The position numbers were made by a program, and so were the translations under genes. 64,000 nucleotides of DNA, taken from positions 62,001-126,000 of the forward strand of contig NZ_LECU01000007.1 of NCBI RefSeq assembly GCF_001027745.1, given 5' to 3'. This stretch comes from Pedobacter sp. BMA. GTDB taxonomy: Bacteria; Bacteroidota; Bacteroidia; Sphingobacteriales; Sphingobacteriaceae. Below are positions 9,208 through 17,852 of this stretch, piece after piece; position 1 is the stretch's first letter; each line of letters opens with the position of its first letter. The notes under the pieces are model-generated. The model saw only the letters and a program-made list of their open reading frames with translations. It was not told the DNA's origin and did not search any database.

Positions 9208-10356
9208 TTAAAGTTCCTGTAATTTCCGGTTAAGCTCCTGCACTTTATCGGTAGCTTTTTTCCTGGTATAGATTTCGATAAGCAACTGAACAGTTTTCTT
9301 ATCGTTGGGATTGATTTCATTGGCACGTTGCAAAGCATATTGTGCCTGATCAATGAGTCCGTTGTATTTTGTGGCCTTGTCAGCTTCGCTTTTCTTTAGT
9401 GTTTCATTAGCTGAATTGATATACGCCAGGCTTAACTGGTATAGCGCGTCAAAATAATTCTGATCACTGGATAAAGCTTTATCATAAGCCAATATTGCGG
9501 TGGAGTTGTTTCCTCCGTACTGTTGCAGGTAACCATATAAGAAATAAAGCAGTTTATTTCCTTTTTCTACTTTTAAGTTATTTTCAATTAAACCCTGGGC
9601 TTTACTGAAATTTTCGGAATCTAATAACAAGTTAATGTAATCATTGGTAAGTAAACGGTTGTAAGAGTTTAGCGCCAGGCCATCTTCCAATGTTTTGATT
9701 GCAGTTTCATTTTCAGACTTTACCACATACATTTGTGCCATTTTCTGGAATACCGTTGCATTTCTTATTCCATTTTCTTTAGCTCTTTTGAAGTAATTTA
9801 ATGCTTCATCGTAAGCCTGTATCTGATACGCACAGATTGCGGTATTTAAAGCCAGAGTTGTATCTGCAGGAAAGCTATCACTTACCTCTTTTAAATCGGT
9901 AAATGCCTCTTTAAAGTCGTTTGCAAAATAGGCCTCATTGGCCTTGTATTGCTTTTTAATGAGAATATTGTGGCGAGAGGCTTTAATGAGTCCAGAATTG
10001 TCGTCGAATTTATCTAAAGATTTTGCTTTATTAATGGCCTCGATTGCGGCATCGTAGAATTTGTTTGAGTTAGCTGCATCAGTATCAATTAGTGCGGCAA
10101 ATGATGTTAAGTAAGATTTGATAGACCATGTTTCAGACCACTTCATTGTTTTACTGTCCTTCTCTGCAGATTCAATTGCTTTCAATCCATCCGAAACAAT
10201 ACTGAGCTGTTTTTTTGAATCTTCCTTATTGGCGATAGATGCCTGTAGTTTGCCCACTGAGTTTCGTGCAATAAGAATCTGGCTCTTTTGCGCCATCACT
10301 GTTTGGGAGGATAAAAATAAGACTGCCGCAACTGCTGTTTTAAAGGAATTTTGCAT
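9208..10356 (-). CDS. Secreted TPR-repeat protein
   Basis: This 382-residue protein has an N-terminal signal peptide (about 22 residues, ending SQTVMAQ) and is then almost entirely helical tetratricopeptide repeats, for example the alanine-rich unit around DTTLALNTAICAYQIQAYDEALNYFKRAKENG. It is probably a periplasmic or envelope scaffold. It resembles the neighbouring TPR protein 10456-11544 in size, signal peptide and repeat architecture and is probably an old paralogue. A perfect terminator hairpin separates the two, so this gene depends on read-through or its own promoter. The partner is unknown. Confidence 0.82.
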   Translation of the reverse strand: MQNSFKTAVAAVLFLSSQTVMAQKSQILIARNSVGKLQASIANKEDSKKQLSIVSDGLKAIESAEKDSKTMKWSETWSIKSYLTSFAALIDTDAANSNKFYDAAIEAINKAKSLDKFDDNSGLIKASRHNILIKKQYKANEAYFANDFKEAFTDLKEVSDSFPADTTLALNTAICAYQIQAYDEALNYFKRAKENGIRNATVFQKMAQMYVVKSENETAIKTLEDGLALNSYNRLLTNDYINLLLDSENFSKAQGLIENNLKVEKGNKLLYFLYGYLQQYGGNNSTAILAYDKALSSDQNYFDALYQLSLAYINSANETLKKSEADKATKYNGLIDQAQYALQRANEINPNDKKTVQLLIEIYTRKKATDKVQELNRKLQEL

Positions 10357-10404
10357 ATCGTACTGAAATGGGTAAAATCTTAATAAACCATAAAAATAAA
10401 CATA

Positions 10405-10440
10405 AAAAAAAGAGCTCCGAAATTTCGGAGCTCTTTTTTT
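10405..10440 (-). terminator. Terminator between the two TPR genes
   Basis: A perfect 36-base inverted repeat (10405-10422 with 10423-10440) has an A-tract on one side and a T-tract on the other. It sits 15 bases past the stop of the leftward TPR gene 10456-11544. It is symmetric and could act on either strand, but only leftward genes flank it. Confidence 0.88.
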
Positions 10441-10455
10441 GACTGATCAGTTTAA

Positions 10456-11544
10456 TTATTGTTTAGGAAGTGCGTCTAAACGTTTTTTGATGTCATCGTA
10501 GTTTTTAGTATCATTTCTGAAAGCGTAGATGGTTTTAAGTGTTTCCAATGCGCCCTGATTTTTACCGTCGATATCTAATGCTTTTTTGTAGAAAGGTAAA
10601 GATTTATCTAATAAAGCGTTCATTTTAACGGTTACTTCATTGAACTCTTTTACTTTCTTTTGATCGATTTTATTTCTTTCGTTTTGTAATTTCAACGCCT
10701 GAGAGAAATAAATATTTCCTAATAGTACCTGATAATTAGGGTTATTAGGTTCTTTCGCAGCTAAAGCAATAAGCATTTGCTCTGATTTGGCAGCATCTCC
10801 CCTGTCGATATAAATCTGGGTTTCCGTTTTGATCCAATCCGTATTATCAGGGAATTTTGCTGTAGCTTCTTTAATTAAAGCCAATCCAGCGGTTGTATCT
10901 TTTTGTTTACTTAATACGGTGCTGATGATTTCTGAATACAAATCTTTCGACTGCGGAGAATTTAACGCGATTACTTTCTTGAACTGCGTAATCATTCCCG
11001 GATAATCTTCGATGTTTCTGGCAGCGATACCAGCATTTAAATACATAGAAGTATCTTGAGGATTGATCACGGTTGCTGCTACAAATTTCTCGTAAGCCGT
11101 TTTGTAATCTTTTTTGTTATATGCCACTACCCCACCGTTTCTGATCGCATTGGTCACATTAGTTTCAGCTAAAGCGATATTGTCTTTTTCCGAACCTTTT
11201 GCATCTAACTTTTTAGCTTGCTCGATGGCTTCCTGAGCGATTTTGATGTTGGCATCGGCATTTGCTGTACTGGTAGAATCAATGATTGCGGCAGATGATG
11301 CGAATAACGCACGGTATGACCATGCTTCTGGCATTACTTTCGATTTTTCGTCAGCAATTGCTTTGTCAGTATGTGCTAAACCAGTTTTAATAGACTCCAA
11401 TTTCTTATCTAGAGGGCCTTTTTGGTTTTGCAACATGAACTGAGTGATACCCCAATTGCTTTTGGCTGCATTAACTTCACTTTTCTGAGCAAATGCAGAA
11501 CTTACTGTTCCTGCTAAAATTATACCTAGAAATACTCTTTTCAT
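10456..11544 (-). CDS. Secreted TPR-repeat protein downstream of gyrA
   Basis: This 362-residue protein has a short signal peptide (about 19 residues, ending SSAFAQ) followed by TPR-type helical repeats, recognisable at DTSMYLNAGIAARNIEDYPGMI and PNYQVLLGNIYFSQALKLQ. It is 25 bases downstream of gyrA on the same strand and is very likely in the gyrA transcript, ending at the strong hairpin 10405-10440. A functional tie to gyrase is not implied, since the protein is exported. The exact role is unknown. Confidence 0.83.
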   Translation of the reverse strand: MKRVFLGIILAGTVSSAFAQKSEVNAAKSNWGITQFMLQNQKGPLDKKLESIKTGLAHTDKAIADEKSKVMPEAWSYRALFASSAAIIDSTSTANADANIKIAQEAIEQAKKLDAKGSEKDNIALAETNVTNAIRNGGVVAYNKKDYKTAYEKFVAATVINPQDTSMYLNAGIAARNIEDYPGMITQFKKVIALNSPQSKDLYSEIISTVLSKQKDTTAGLALIKEATAKFPDNTDWIKTETQIYIDRGDAAKSEQMLIALAAKEPNNPNYQVLLGNIYFSQALKLQNERNKIDQKKVKEFNEVTVKMNALLDKSLPFYKKALDIDGKNQGALETLKTIYAFRNDTKNYDDIKKRLDALPKQ

Positions 11545-11569
11545 AATTTTTATTCTAATCTTAATTTAG

Positions 11570-14158
11570 TTAATTTTCTTCTTCCGTTTCGTCATCGGCC
11601 TCAGATTCGTCATCAGTTTCATCTGCGTCTGTGGTATCCGCCTCTACCTCTTCCCCATCTTGTACCAACACGCCTTCTAAATCTATTGTTTCCTCTTCAT
11701 CCTCTTCGTGATCGATTTTGGTTACTGAAGCAATTTCGTCATCACCTTTTAATGATATTAAGCGTACACCCTGAGTGGCGCGGCCCATAACCCTTAAAGC
11801 TGAAACAGGGATTCTGATTACAATACCTGAACGGTTGATGATCATTAAATCTTCACTGTCAGTAACGTCTTTAATTGAAACTAATTGCCCCGTTTTGTCT
11901 GTAACGTTAATGGTTTTTACTCCTTTACCGCCACGGTTTGTAACGCGATAATCTTCAATATCTGTACGTTTACCATATCCCTTTTCTGAAACTACCAATA
12001 CAGTTACCTCGGGACTGTTAACAGCAATCATGCCAACAACTTCATCCTGCTCATTTGCTAATCTAACCCCACGCACTCCTGTAGCCGTTCTACCCATAGG
12101 GCGAACAGTTTTTTCGTTGAAACGAATGGCTCTGCCTGAGCGTAAAGCCATTACAATCTCGCTTTCACCGGTGGTTAAGCATGCTTCTAATAAAACATCA
12201 CCATCATTAATATTAATTGCATTAATACCATTTACCCGTGGGCGTGAATAAGCTTCTAAAGAAGTTTTCTTGATGGTACCTTTTTTAGTACACATGATGA
12301 TGAAATTGTTTTCCAGGTATTCCTGGTCTTTAAGGTTCTTAACTTTAATGTAAGCCTTAATTTTCTCATCTTTTGGAATGTTGATGATATTCTGAATGGC
12401 GCGCCCCTTACTTGTTCTTGATCCTTCAGGAATTTCATAAACCCTAAGCCAGAAACATCTTCCTGCTTCGGTAAAAAAGAGCATGTAGTTATGGGCTGTA
12501 GCCACGAGCATGTGCTCGATAAAATCTTCGTTTCTTGAAGTACTGCCTTTAGAGCCTTTACCGCCTCTACCCTGCGCTTTAAATTCAGTAGCTGGGGTAC
12601 GTTTCACATATCCTTCGTGAGAAATGGTAATCACTACCTCTTCATCATCGATGAAATCTTCCATGCTCATGTCTTCGGCAGAGTGAACAATAGTCGTTCT
12701 GCGTTCGTCGCCAAACTTCTGCTTCACTTCTTCGAGCTCATCTTTAATAATCTGCATACGCAAACCTTCGTCGGCAAGTACAGATTTTAAATAATCGATG
12801 GTTTTCATGAGTTCAGCATATTCTTCTTTAATCTTATCGCGTTCCAGTCCTGTTAAACGACGAAGCGTCATATCCAGAATGGCACGGGCCTGCAGATCGC
12901 TCAAACCAAACTTCTCCATCAAGCCTAAGCGGGCTTCATCAGGTGTTTCCGATGCACGGATTAATTTGATTACTTCGTCTAAATGATCTAAAGCGATTAA
13001 ATACCCTTCTAATATATGTGCGCGTTTTTCTGCTTCAGCTAATTCAAATTTGGTACGACGAATGACTACTTCATGACGGTGATCAACGAAGTGAGTAATC
13101 AAATCTTTCAGATTCAATAACTGCGGGCGACCTTTTACCAGTGCAATGTTGTTTACACTGAAAGAGGTTTGAAGGGCTGTATACTTATATAGGTTATTTA
13201 AAACGATTGAGGCGTTTGCATCGCGTTTAATTTCGTAAACGATGCGGATACCATCTTTATTTGATTCATCTTTAATGTTTGAAATACCTTCCAGTTTCTT
13301 CTCGCCTACCAATTCAGCTGTACGCTCAATCATCTGGGCTTTGTTTACCTGATATGGGATTTCAGTAACAATGATAACCTCGCGATCTTTGATGCTTTCG
13401 ATTTCAGCCTTGGCGCGCATTACAATTCTTCCGCGGCCCGTTTCGAATGCTTCTTTCACACCATTATAACCGTATATAATACCCCCGGTAGGAAAGTCAG
13501 GTGCTTTAACAAACTTCATCAGTTCCTCAACAGTGATGTCGCGGTTATCGATGTAGTTCACTACGCCATTAATGGCTTCGGTAAGGTTGTGAGGAGCCAT
13601 GTTTGTGGCCATACCTACTGCAATACCTGAAGATCCGTTAACCAGTAGGTTAGGGATTTTTGAAGGCAACACTGTAGGCTCTTGTTCCGTATCATCGAAG
13701 TTGAACTGGAAATCAACGGTATCTTTATTGATATCGGCAACCATTTCTTCGGCAAGTTTACTGAACCTTGCTTCTGTATAACGCATTGCTGCCGGCGAAT
13801 CACCATCAATGTGACCAAAGTTACCTTGTCCATCGACCATTGGGTATCGTAAACTCCAATCCTGAGCCATACGAACCATAGTAAAGTATACTGAGGCATC
13901 ACCATGAGGGTGATACTTACCTAAAACTTCACCAACGATACGAGCGGACTTTTTATAAGGCTTACCACTGGTAACACCTAAGCCCAACATCCCATAAAGC
14001 ACACGGCGGTGTACAGGTTTCAATCCATCGCGTACATCAGGCAGAGCCCTTGATACGATTACCGACATTGAATAATCAATGTAGGCCGACTTCATCTGTT
14101 CCTCTATATTAATTTGAATGATTTTGTCGTTTTGTTGATTCTCTAAATCTTCTGCCAT
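11570..14158 (-). CDS. gyrA: DNA gyrase subunit A
   Basis: This 862-residue GyrA is complete. The breakage-reunion domain includes the QRDR segment KYHPHGDASVYFTMVRMAQ and the catalytic tyrosine in AAMRYTEARFSKLA. The C-terminal beta-pinwheel is introduced by a GyrA-box variant, QGRGGKGSKG, which is the hallmark separating gyrase from topoisomerase IV. The protein ends in a long acidic tail of about 60 residues rich in Asp and Glu. In the QRDR the residues aligned with E. coli Ser83 and Asp87 are Ala and Phe. A TATTTTTG promoter element (14225-14232, minus strand) lies about 65 bases upstream. Confidence 0.97.
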   Translation of the reverse strand: MAEDLENQQNDKIIQINIEEQMKSAYIDYSMSVIVSRALPDVRDGLKPVHRRVLYGMLGLGVTSGKPYKKSARIVGEVLGKYHPHGDASVYFTMVRMAQDWSLRYPMVDGQGNFGHIDGDSPAAMRYTEARFSKLAEEMVADINKDTVDFQFNFDDTEQEPTVLPSKIPNLLVNGSSGIAVGMATNMAPHNLTEAINGVVNYIDNRDITVEELMKFVKAPDFPTGGIIYGYNGVKEAFETGRGRIVMRAKAEIESIKDREVIIVTEIPYQVNKAQMIERTAELVGEKKLEGISNIKDESNKDGIRIVYEIKRDANASIVLNNLYKYTALQTSFSVNNIALVKGRPQLLNLKDLITHFVDHRHEVVIRRTKFELAEAEKRAHILEGYLIALDHLDEVIKLIRASETPDEARLGLMEKFGLSDLQARAILDMTLRRLTGLERDKIKEEYAELMKTIDYLKSVLADEGLRMQIIKDELEEVKQKFGDERRTTIVHSAEDMSMEDFIDDEEVVITISHEGYVKRTPATEFKAQGRGGKGSKGSTSRNEDFIEHMLVATAHNYMLFFTEAGRCFWLRVYEIPEGSRTSKGRAIQNIINIPKDEKIKAYIKVKNLKDQEYLENNFIIMCTKKGTIKKTSLEAYSRPRVNGINAININDGDVLLEACLTTGESEIVMALRSGRAIRFNEKTVRPMGRTATGVRGVRLANEQDEVVGMIAVNSPEVTVLVVSEKGYGKRTDIEDYRVTNRGGKGVKTINVTDKTGQLVSIKDVTDSEDLMIINRSGIVIRIPVSALRVMGRATQGVRLISLKGDDEIASVTKIDHEEDEEETIDLEGVLVQDGEEVEADTTDADETDDESEADDETEEEN

Positions 14159-14456
14159 AAATTATTATTCTCGTGTTTGAAGACGACTTTTAAAAAAGGG
14201 TATTATATAACCTTGCGAATTTAGCAAAAATATAGCGGAATAAGGCATTGTGGAAAAGTTTTGGCCTTCGACATAGGTTTTTCAACTCCGGCAAGATTTT
14301 AATTTACTGAAGGCCAGTTTAAGGCGTTTCGTATTCTAAAAAAAACTGGATGGCGTGAAGACCGGGTTGATAATAGAGGTAGATTTCAGGTTAGGCATAC
14401 CAGTAAGCTTAAATAGGGTTTATGGAACTAAAATTTACAATTTAAACTAATTCTGA
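14159..14456. other. Intergenic region between divergent gyrA and the Tet(A)-like pump
   Basis: About 300 bases carry the two divergent promoters. The gyrA -7 element is at 14225-14232 on the minus strand, and the pump promoter is at the right edge. I see no ORF, repeat or structured RNA here beyond those promoters. Confidence 0.6.
14225..14232 (-). promoter_or_regulatory. Bacteroidota -7 promoter element for gyrA
   Basis: The minus strand reads TATTTTTG, matching the Bacteroidota primary sigma factor -7 element TAnnTTTG. It predicts a 5' leader of about 60 bases for gyrA. Confidence 0.5.
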
Positions 14457-14464
14457 TACTTTTG
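14457..14464 (+). promoter_or_regulatory. Promoter element for the Tet(A)-like MFS gene
   Basis: TACTTTTG matches TAnnTTTG exactly and lies 18 bases before the ATG at 14483. Because a TTG start at 14462 would fall inside this promoter, the ATG at 14483 is the better start. Confidence 0.65.
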
Positions 14465-14482
14465 TTTCAAACCTTTACGATA

Positions 14483-15694
14483 ATGGCAAAAGAAACGAAA
14501 TCTGCAATGAGCTTTATTATGGTAACCCTCCTGATTGATTTCACGGGGTTCGGGATTATCATTCCGGTTTTGCCAAAACTTATACAAGATTTTACGGGCG
14601 GAGGCTTTGGATTGGCTGCTGAGTATGGCGGCTGGCTGACTTTGGCCTATGCATCAGTTCAGTTCATCTTTTCTCCTATTATAGGTGCCTTAAGTGATCG
14701 CTTTGGCAGACGTCCGGTTTTGTTAAGCTCATTATTCGGACTTGGCATCGATTATATTTTCCTGGCCTTCGCTCCTTCCATTATATGGCTGTTTGTGGGC
14801 AGAATTATTGCCGGAATCACCGGAGCCAGCTTTACCACCGCCCAGGCTTATATTGCCGACGTGTCGGCACCTGAAAAAAGGGCGCAAAATTTTGGTCTGG
14901 TTGGCGCTGCTTTCGGTGTTGGCTTTATTTTAGGACCGGTTTTAGGGGGCGCCTTTAGTCATTTTGGTACCAGGGTGCCTTTCATGGTTGCAGCAGCACT
15001 GTCTCTAATTAACTGGCTGTATGGGTATTTTATATTACCTGAATCTTTACCTGTTGAAAAACGGAGACCTTTTGAATGGAAAAGGGCAAATCCAATTGGC
15101 TCATTAAGGAGTATCGGAAAGTATCCGGCATTACTGGGACTGATGATTACTTTGTTTCTGCTTTACTTCGCCAGTCATTCCGTCCAATCGAACTGGACAT
15201 TCTATACTATGGAAAAATTTAACTGGGATGCTTCATGGGTGGGTTACTCCCTCGGCTTTGTTGGTTTGGTGATTGGTGTTGTACAGGGTGGATTGATCAG
15301 GATCATTTTGCCTAAAATCGGAGATAAAAAAGCGGTTTATTTTGGTTTGATATTATATGTGATCGGCTTTGTGGCTTTTGCTTTTGCAACGAAAGGCTGG
15401 ATGATGTTTGCCTTTATGCTTCCTTATGGGCTTGCTGGAATCGGCGGACCGGCCATGCAGGGTTTAATATCGAACCAGATTCCGGCAAATGCGCAAGGCG
15501 AAATGCAGGGCGTTTTAACGGGTTTGCAAAGTCTCGCTGCAATATTTGCACCCTGGGCAATGACACATATTTTTGCCTATTTTATAGAAAGTAAGGCGCC
15601 GGTGTATTTTCCGGGCGCACCATTTATACTTAGTGCTGTGTTGACGTTAATCGGATTATTCATAGCGCTTAGGTCGTTAAGAAAATATCATTAA
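14483..15694 (+). CDS. Tet(A)-like MFS drug:H+ antiporter
   Basis: This 403-residue protein has twelve predicted helices and belongs to the 12-helix drug:H+ antiporter branch that contains the tetracycline exporters TetA. Motif A is GALSDRFGRRPVLLSS in loop 2-3, and the antiporter motif C appears as GVGFILGPVLGG in helix 5. The N-terminal MSFIMVTLLIDFTGFGIIIPVLP also fits TetA. Such chromosomal homologues are common in Bacteroidota and need not give tetracycline resistance. The ATG at 14483 was chosen because the upstream in-frame TTG lies in the promoter. Its end overlaps the convergent phoH-like gene by 4 bases. Confidence 0.87.
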   Translation: MAKETKSAMSFIMVTLLIDFTGFGIIIPVLPKLIQDFTGGGFGLAAEYGGWLTLAYASVQFIFSPIIGALSDRFGRRPVLLSSLFGLGIDYIFLAFAPSIIWLFVGRIIAGITGASFTTAQAYIADVSAPEKRAQNFGLVGAAFGVGFILGPVLGGAFSHFGTRVPFMVAAALSLINWLYGYFILPESLPVEKRRPFEWKRANPIGSLRSIGKYPALLGLMITLFLLYFASHSVQSNWTFYTMEKFNWDASWVGYSLGFVGLVIGVVQGGLIRIILPKIGDKKAVYFGLILYVIGFVAFAFATKGWMMFAFMLPYGLAGIGGPAMQGLISNQIPANAQGEMQGVLTGLQSLAAIFAPWAMTHIFAYFIESKAPVYFPGAPFILSAVLTLIGLFIALRSLRKYH

Positions 15695-17043
15695 AGCAAG
15701 GCATTAGCCAGGTTAGCCAGTTCGCTTCTTTCACCTTTTTGCAAGGTGATGTGTGCATATAGCGGATGGTTCCTGGCATTTTCAATCAGGTAAGAAAGTC
15801 CGTTACTTTCCGCATCCAGGTACGGTGTATCAATTTGATAGATATCACCCGTAAATACGATTTTTGTATTTTCGCCTGCCCGGGAGATAATGGTTTTCAC
15901 CTCGTGTGGTGTCAGGTTTTGTGCTTCGTCAACAATGAAGAATATCTTGGTGAGGGTTCGTCCACGGATGAATGCCAGCGGTGCAATGGCTATTTTTTCT
16001 GAAGAAATAAGCTCATCAATTTTCCCAGACATCTTATCGTCGCCAATAAACTGTTCCTTAATGAAGCGTAAATTATCCCAGATGGGAGCCATAAAAGGAT
16101 CTGTTTTTGATTTTGCATCTCCTGGCAAAAAGCCGATGTCTTTGTTGCTTAATGAAACGATTGGACGGGTTACAAATATTTGCCTGAAGTTTTTACGCTG
16201 CTCAAGTGCGCTGGCAATAGCGAGCAACGTTTTTCCTGTTCCGGCATTGCCCTGAATGCTTACCAGGCTAATGTCCGGATCGAGCAGTGCGTGAATGGCA
16301 AATGCCTGTTCGATATTTTTTGGCTTAATCCTGAAGATGGCATCAGTTGAAACGGAAGAGAATGTTTTTAACTGATGATTATAGAAAACATTTGCTGATT
16401 TACGCTTATTCTTCAGTATATAAAAGTGATTTCCAGTTTTAAGGGACAGTGTATTATCGTGTACTTCAATTACCTTATCATGTTTCAGCTGATCAACGAT
16501 ATTGATATCAAAGTTCAGTAATTCTGTTTTACCGGCGTATAGCTCATCAACATTCTTGATTTTGCCTGTTTCGTAATCTTCTGCAAATAAATCGAGGGCT
16601 TTGGCTTTCAGCCGCAGGCAAATATCTTTTGAAACCAGAACAACTTTCTTATCAGGGTTCTCTTCTCTTAAACTTAAAGCAGCGTTTAAAATTTTATGAT
16701 CGGTTTTGCCTTTTCCATAAATCTGTTCTGCATCAACTTTTAAAGGTTTCTCATTCAGTATGACTTTAAATTTTCCAGAACCAGAAGCACCCATTGAGAT
16801 CCAATCGCTGATGAGTTTTTCTTTTGACGTTTTATCGATCAGTCTTATAAAGCTGCGTGCTTCAAAGTTTCGGGTATCGTTACCGCTCTTAAAGTTGTCC
16901 AGTTCTTCGAGAACCTGAATGGGTATGGCAACATCGTGCTCCTGAAAATTATTTAGCGCATTGTGATCGTAAAGAATAACGGAAGTGTCCAGTACAAAAA
17001 TCTTTTTAGCGGATTTAGAATCTGATTTACTTTTTTTAGCCAT
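15691..17043 (-). CDS. PIN-PhoH family protein (PhoH2-like)
   Basis: This 450-residue protein fuses an N-terminal PIN-type nuclease domain to a C-terminal PhoH ATPase. The PIN start KKIFVLDTSVILYDHNAL is at 13-30, with its acidic residues Asp19 and Asp26. Walker A GNAGTGKT is at 265-272, and Walker B is in FFIVDEAQNLTP. Homologous PhoH2 proteins act as RNA helicase/RNases, so an RNA-processing role is likely, though not shown here. It faces the Tet(A)-like gene tail to tail with a 4-base overlap. Confidence 0.9.
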   Translation of the reverse strand: MAKKSKSDSKSAKKIFVLDTSVILYDHNALNNFQEHDVAIPIQVLEELDNFKSGNDTRNFEARSFIRLIDKTSKEKLISDWISMGASGSGKFKVILNEKPLKVDAEQIYGKGKTDHKILNAALSLREENPDKKVVLVSKDICLRLKAKALDLFAEDYETGKIKNVDELYAGKTELLNFDINIVDQLKHDKVIEVHDNTLSLKTGNHFYILKNKRKSANVFYNHQLKTFSSVSTDAIFRIKPKNIEQAFAIHALLDPDISLVSIQGNAGTGKTLLAIASALEQRKNFRQIFVTRPIVSLSNKDIGFLPGDAKSKTDPFMAPIWDNLRFIKEQFIGDDKMSGKIDELISSEKIAIAPLAFIRGRTLTKIFFIVDEAQNLTPHEVKTIISRAGENTKIVFTGDIYQIDTPYLDAESNGLSYLIENARNHPLYAHITLQKGERSELANLANALL

Positions 17044-17143
17044 AAGTAAATTTAGTGATTTACAGAGAGAATTACCTGTGATATAATAGAATTAAGTTAT
17101 CATCAGTTCTGTAAATGGCTACGGATTTTCACAACCCTCGGCA

Positions 17144-17398
17144 TCATGCGATCGAAGTGCTATGGAGAGCGACAAAACGCTTTATAAATAAAAAACGGGG
17201 CCTGTTTTCTTTCGATTCAGTTTCCCCGTTTTTAACCTCAATGTAAGCCATAGCTTCGATTAAGGCATCAAATTTTAAATACGCTGATCTTTCCGTTATC
17301 GTTAGGCTTAAAGCTTTTGCGATACGTGAAAATTTATCTCCGTCTATTAAGTCCTTAAACTGCTTAGCTTTCGATAATCTCTGTTTAGGCCTGTGCAA
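17144..17398 (-). CDS. Doubtful small basic ORF
   Basis: An 84-codon frame with a TTG start only 3 bases after an in-frame stop would encode a Lys/Arg-rich, helix-forming peptide. Against it being a normal gene, there is no ATG near the 5' end and no clear promoter, and a strong hairpin with a U-tract (17190-17233) falls inside its 3' third. It may instead be a gene remnant, or the hairpin may end a short leftward RNA. I recognise no family. Confidence 0.25.
   Translation of the reverse strand: MHRPKQRLSKAKQFKDLIDGDKFSRIAKALSLTITERSAYLKFDALIEAMAYIEVKNGETESKENRPRFLFIKRFVALHSTSIA
17190..17234 (-). terminator. Hairpin with U-tract upstream of the phoH-like gene
   Basis: AAAAACGGGG pairs perfectly with CCCCGTTTTT across a loop of about 23 bases that has a weak inner CTG/CAG pair. 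On the minus strand it is followed by a run of T, so it could end a leftward transcript started around 17400. No well-supported gene precedes it. Confidence 0.55.
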
Positions 17399-17840
17399 TC
17401 TCTAATATGCTTTTCCGAAGATAAGCCATATGCTGTTAATGGTTTGAACCATTTCAGTTGATTGTTTTCCTATGTAAACTGTCCGAGATAGGGGCCTTTC
17501 GGCTCTTTATTTCTTTTGGACGTTTTCAGAATTCAAAGTACTTCGTTTTTGATATGATCTAATTTAGTACACTTGCTGTAGAAAAGCAAATAAAAAAGCA
17601 TTTGTTTTATAAACAATTTTATTCACCAATATTTGCTGTTTATCAACACTTTAAACAAAAAAAACCGGTCATCAATGCTTCTAAACCAATATCAGGTCTG
17701 TTGTTCACATTTCTGGATCTTTGGGTTACTAACAAATTTTATCAACATGACAATCAGCGCTTTAACAGTTTTCTGCTTAAAAACTGAGAATTCAGTAAAA
17801 AGTTAAATTTTTGCGCCAACAAAAAGCGATGGTATTATGT
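17399..17840. other. Long AT-rich intergenic region before the FUSC gene
   Basis: About 440 bases have no supported gene. The plus-strand open frame near 17602-17787 has no start signal and an AT-driven composition, so it is not called. The right edge holds the FUSC promoter. I see no repeats or RNA genes. Confidence 0.5.
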
Positions 17841-17848
17841 TATTTTTG
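17841..17848 (+). promoter_or_regulatory. Promoter element for the FUSC gene
   Basis: TATTTTTG matches TAnnTTTG and ends exactly 4 bases before the ATG at 17853, which predicts a leaderless mRNA. It also decides the start, since the in-frame TTG at 17811 lies upstream of the promoter. Confidence 0.7.
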
Positions 17849-17852
17849 TACC

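Noticed and set aside
14462..14482. TTG start upstream of the Tet(A)-like gene
   Set aside because: It lies inside the TACTTTTG promoter element, so the ATG at 14483 is the real start.
14483..15694. Acquired tetracycline-resistance determinant
   Set aside because: There are no mobile elements nearby and no sign of foreign composition. It looks like a native chromosomal MFS pump.
17602..17787. 61-codon plus-strand ORF
   Set aside because: It has no start signal, an AT-driven composition and no recognisable pattern.
17811..17852. TTG start and 14 extra codons for the FUSC protein
   Set aside because: The promoter element 17841-17848 lies within these codons, so they would not be transcribed. 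The ATG at 17853 also fits the family start.
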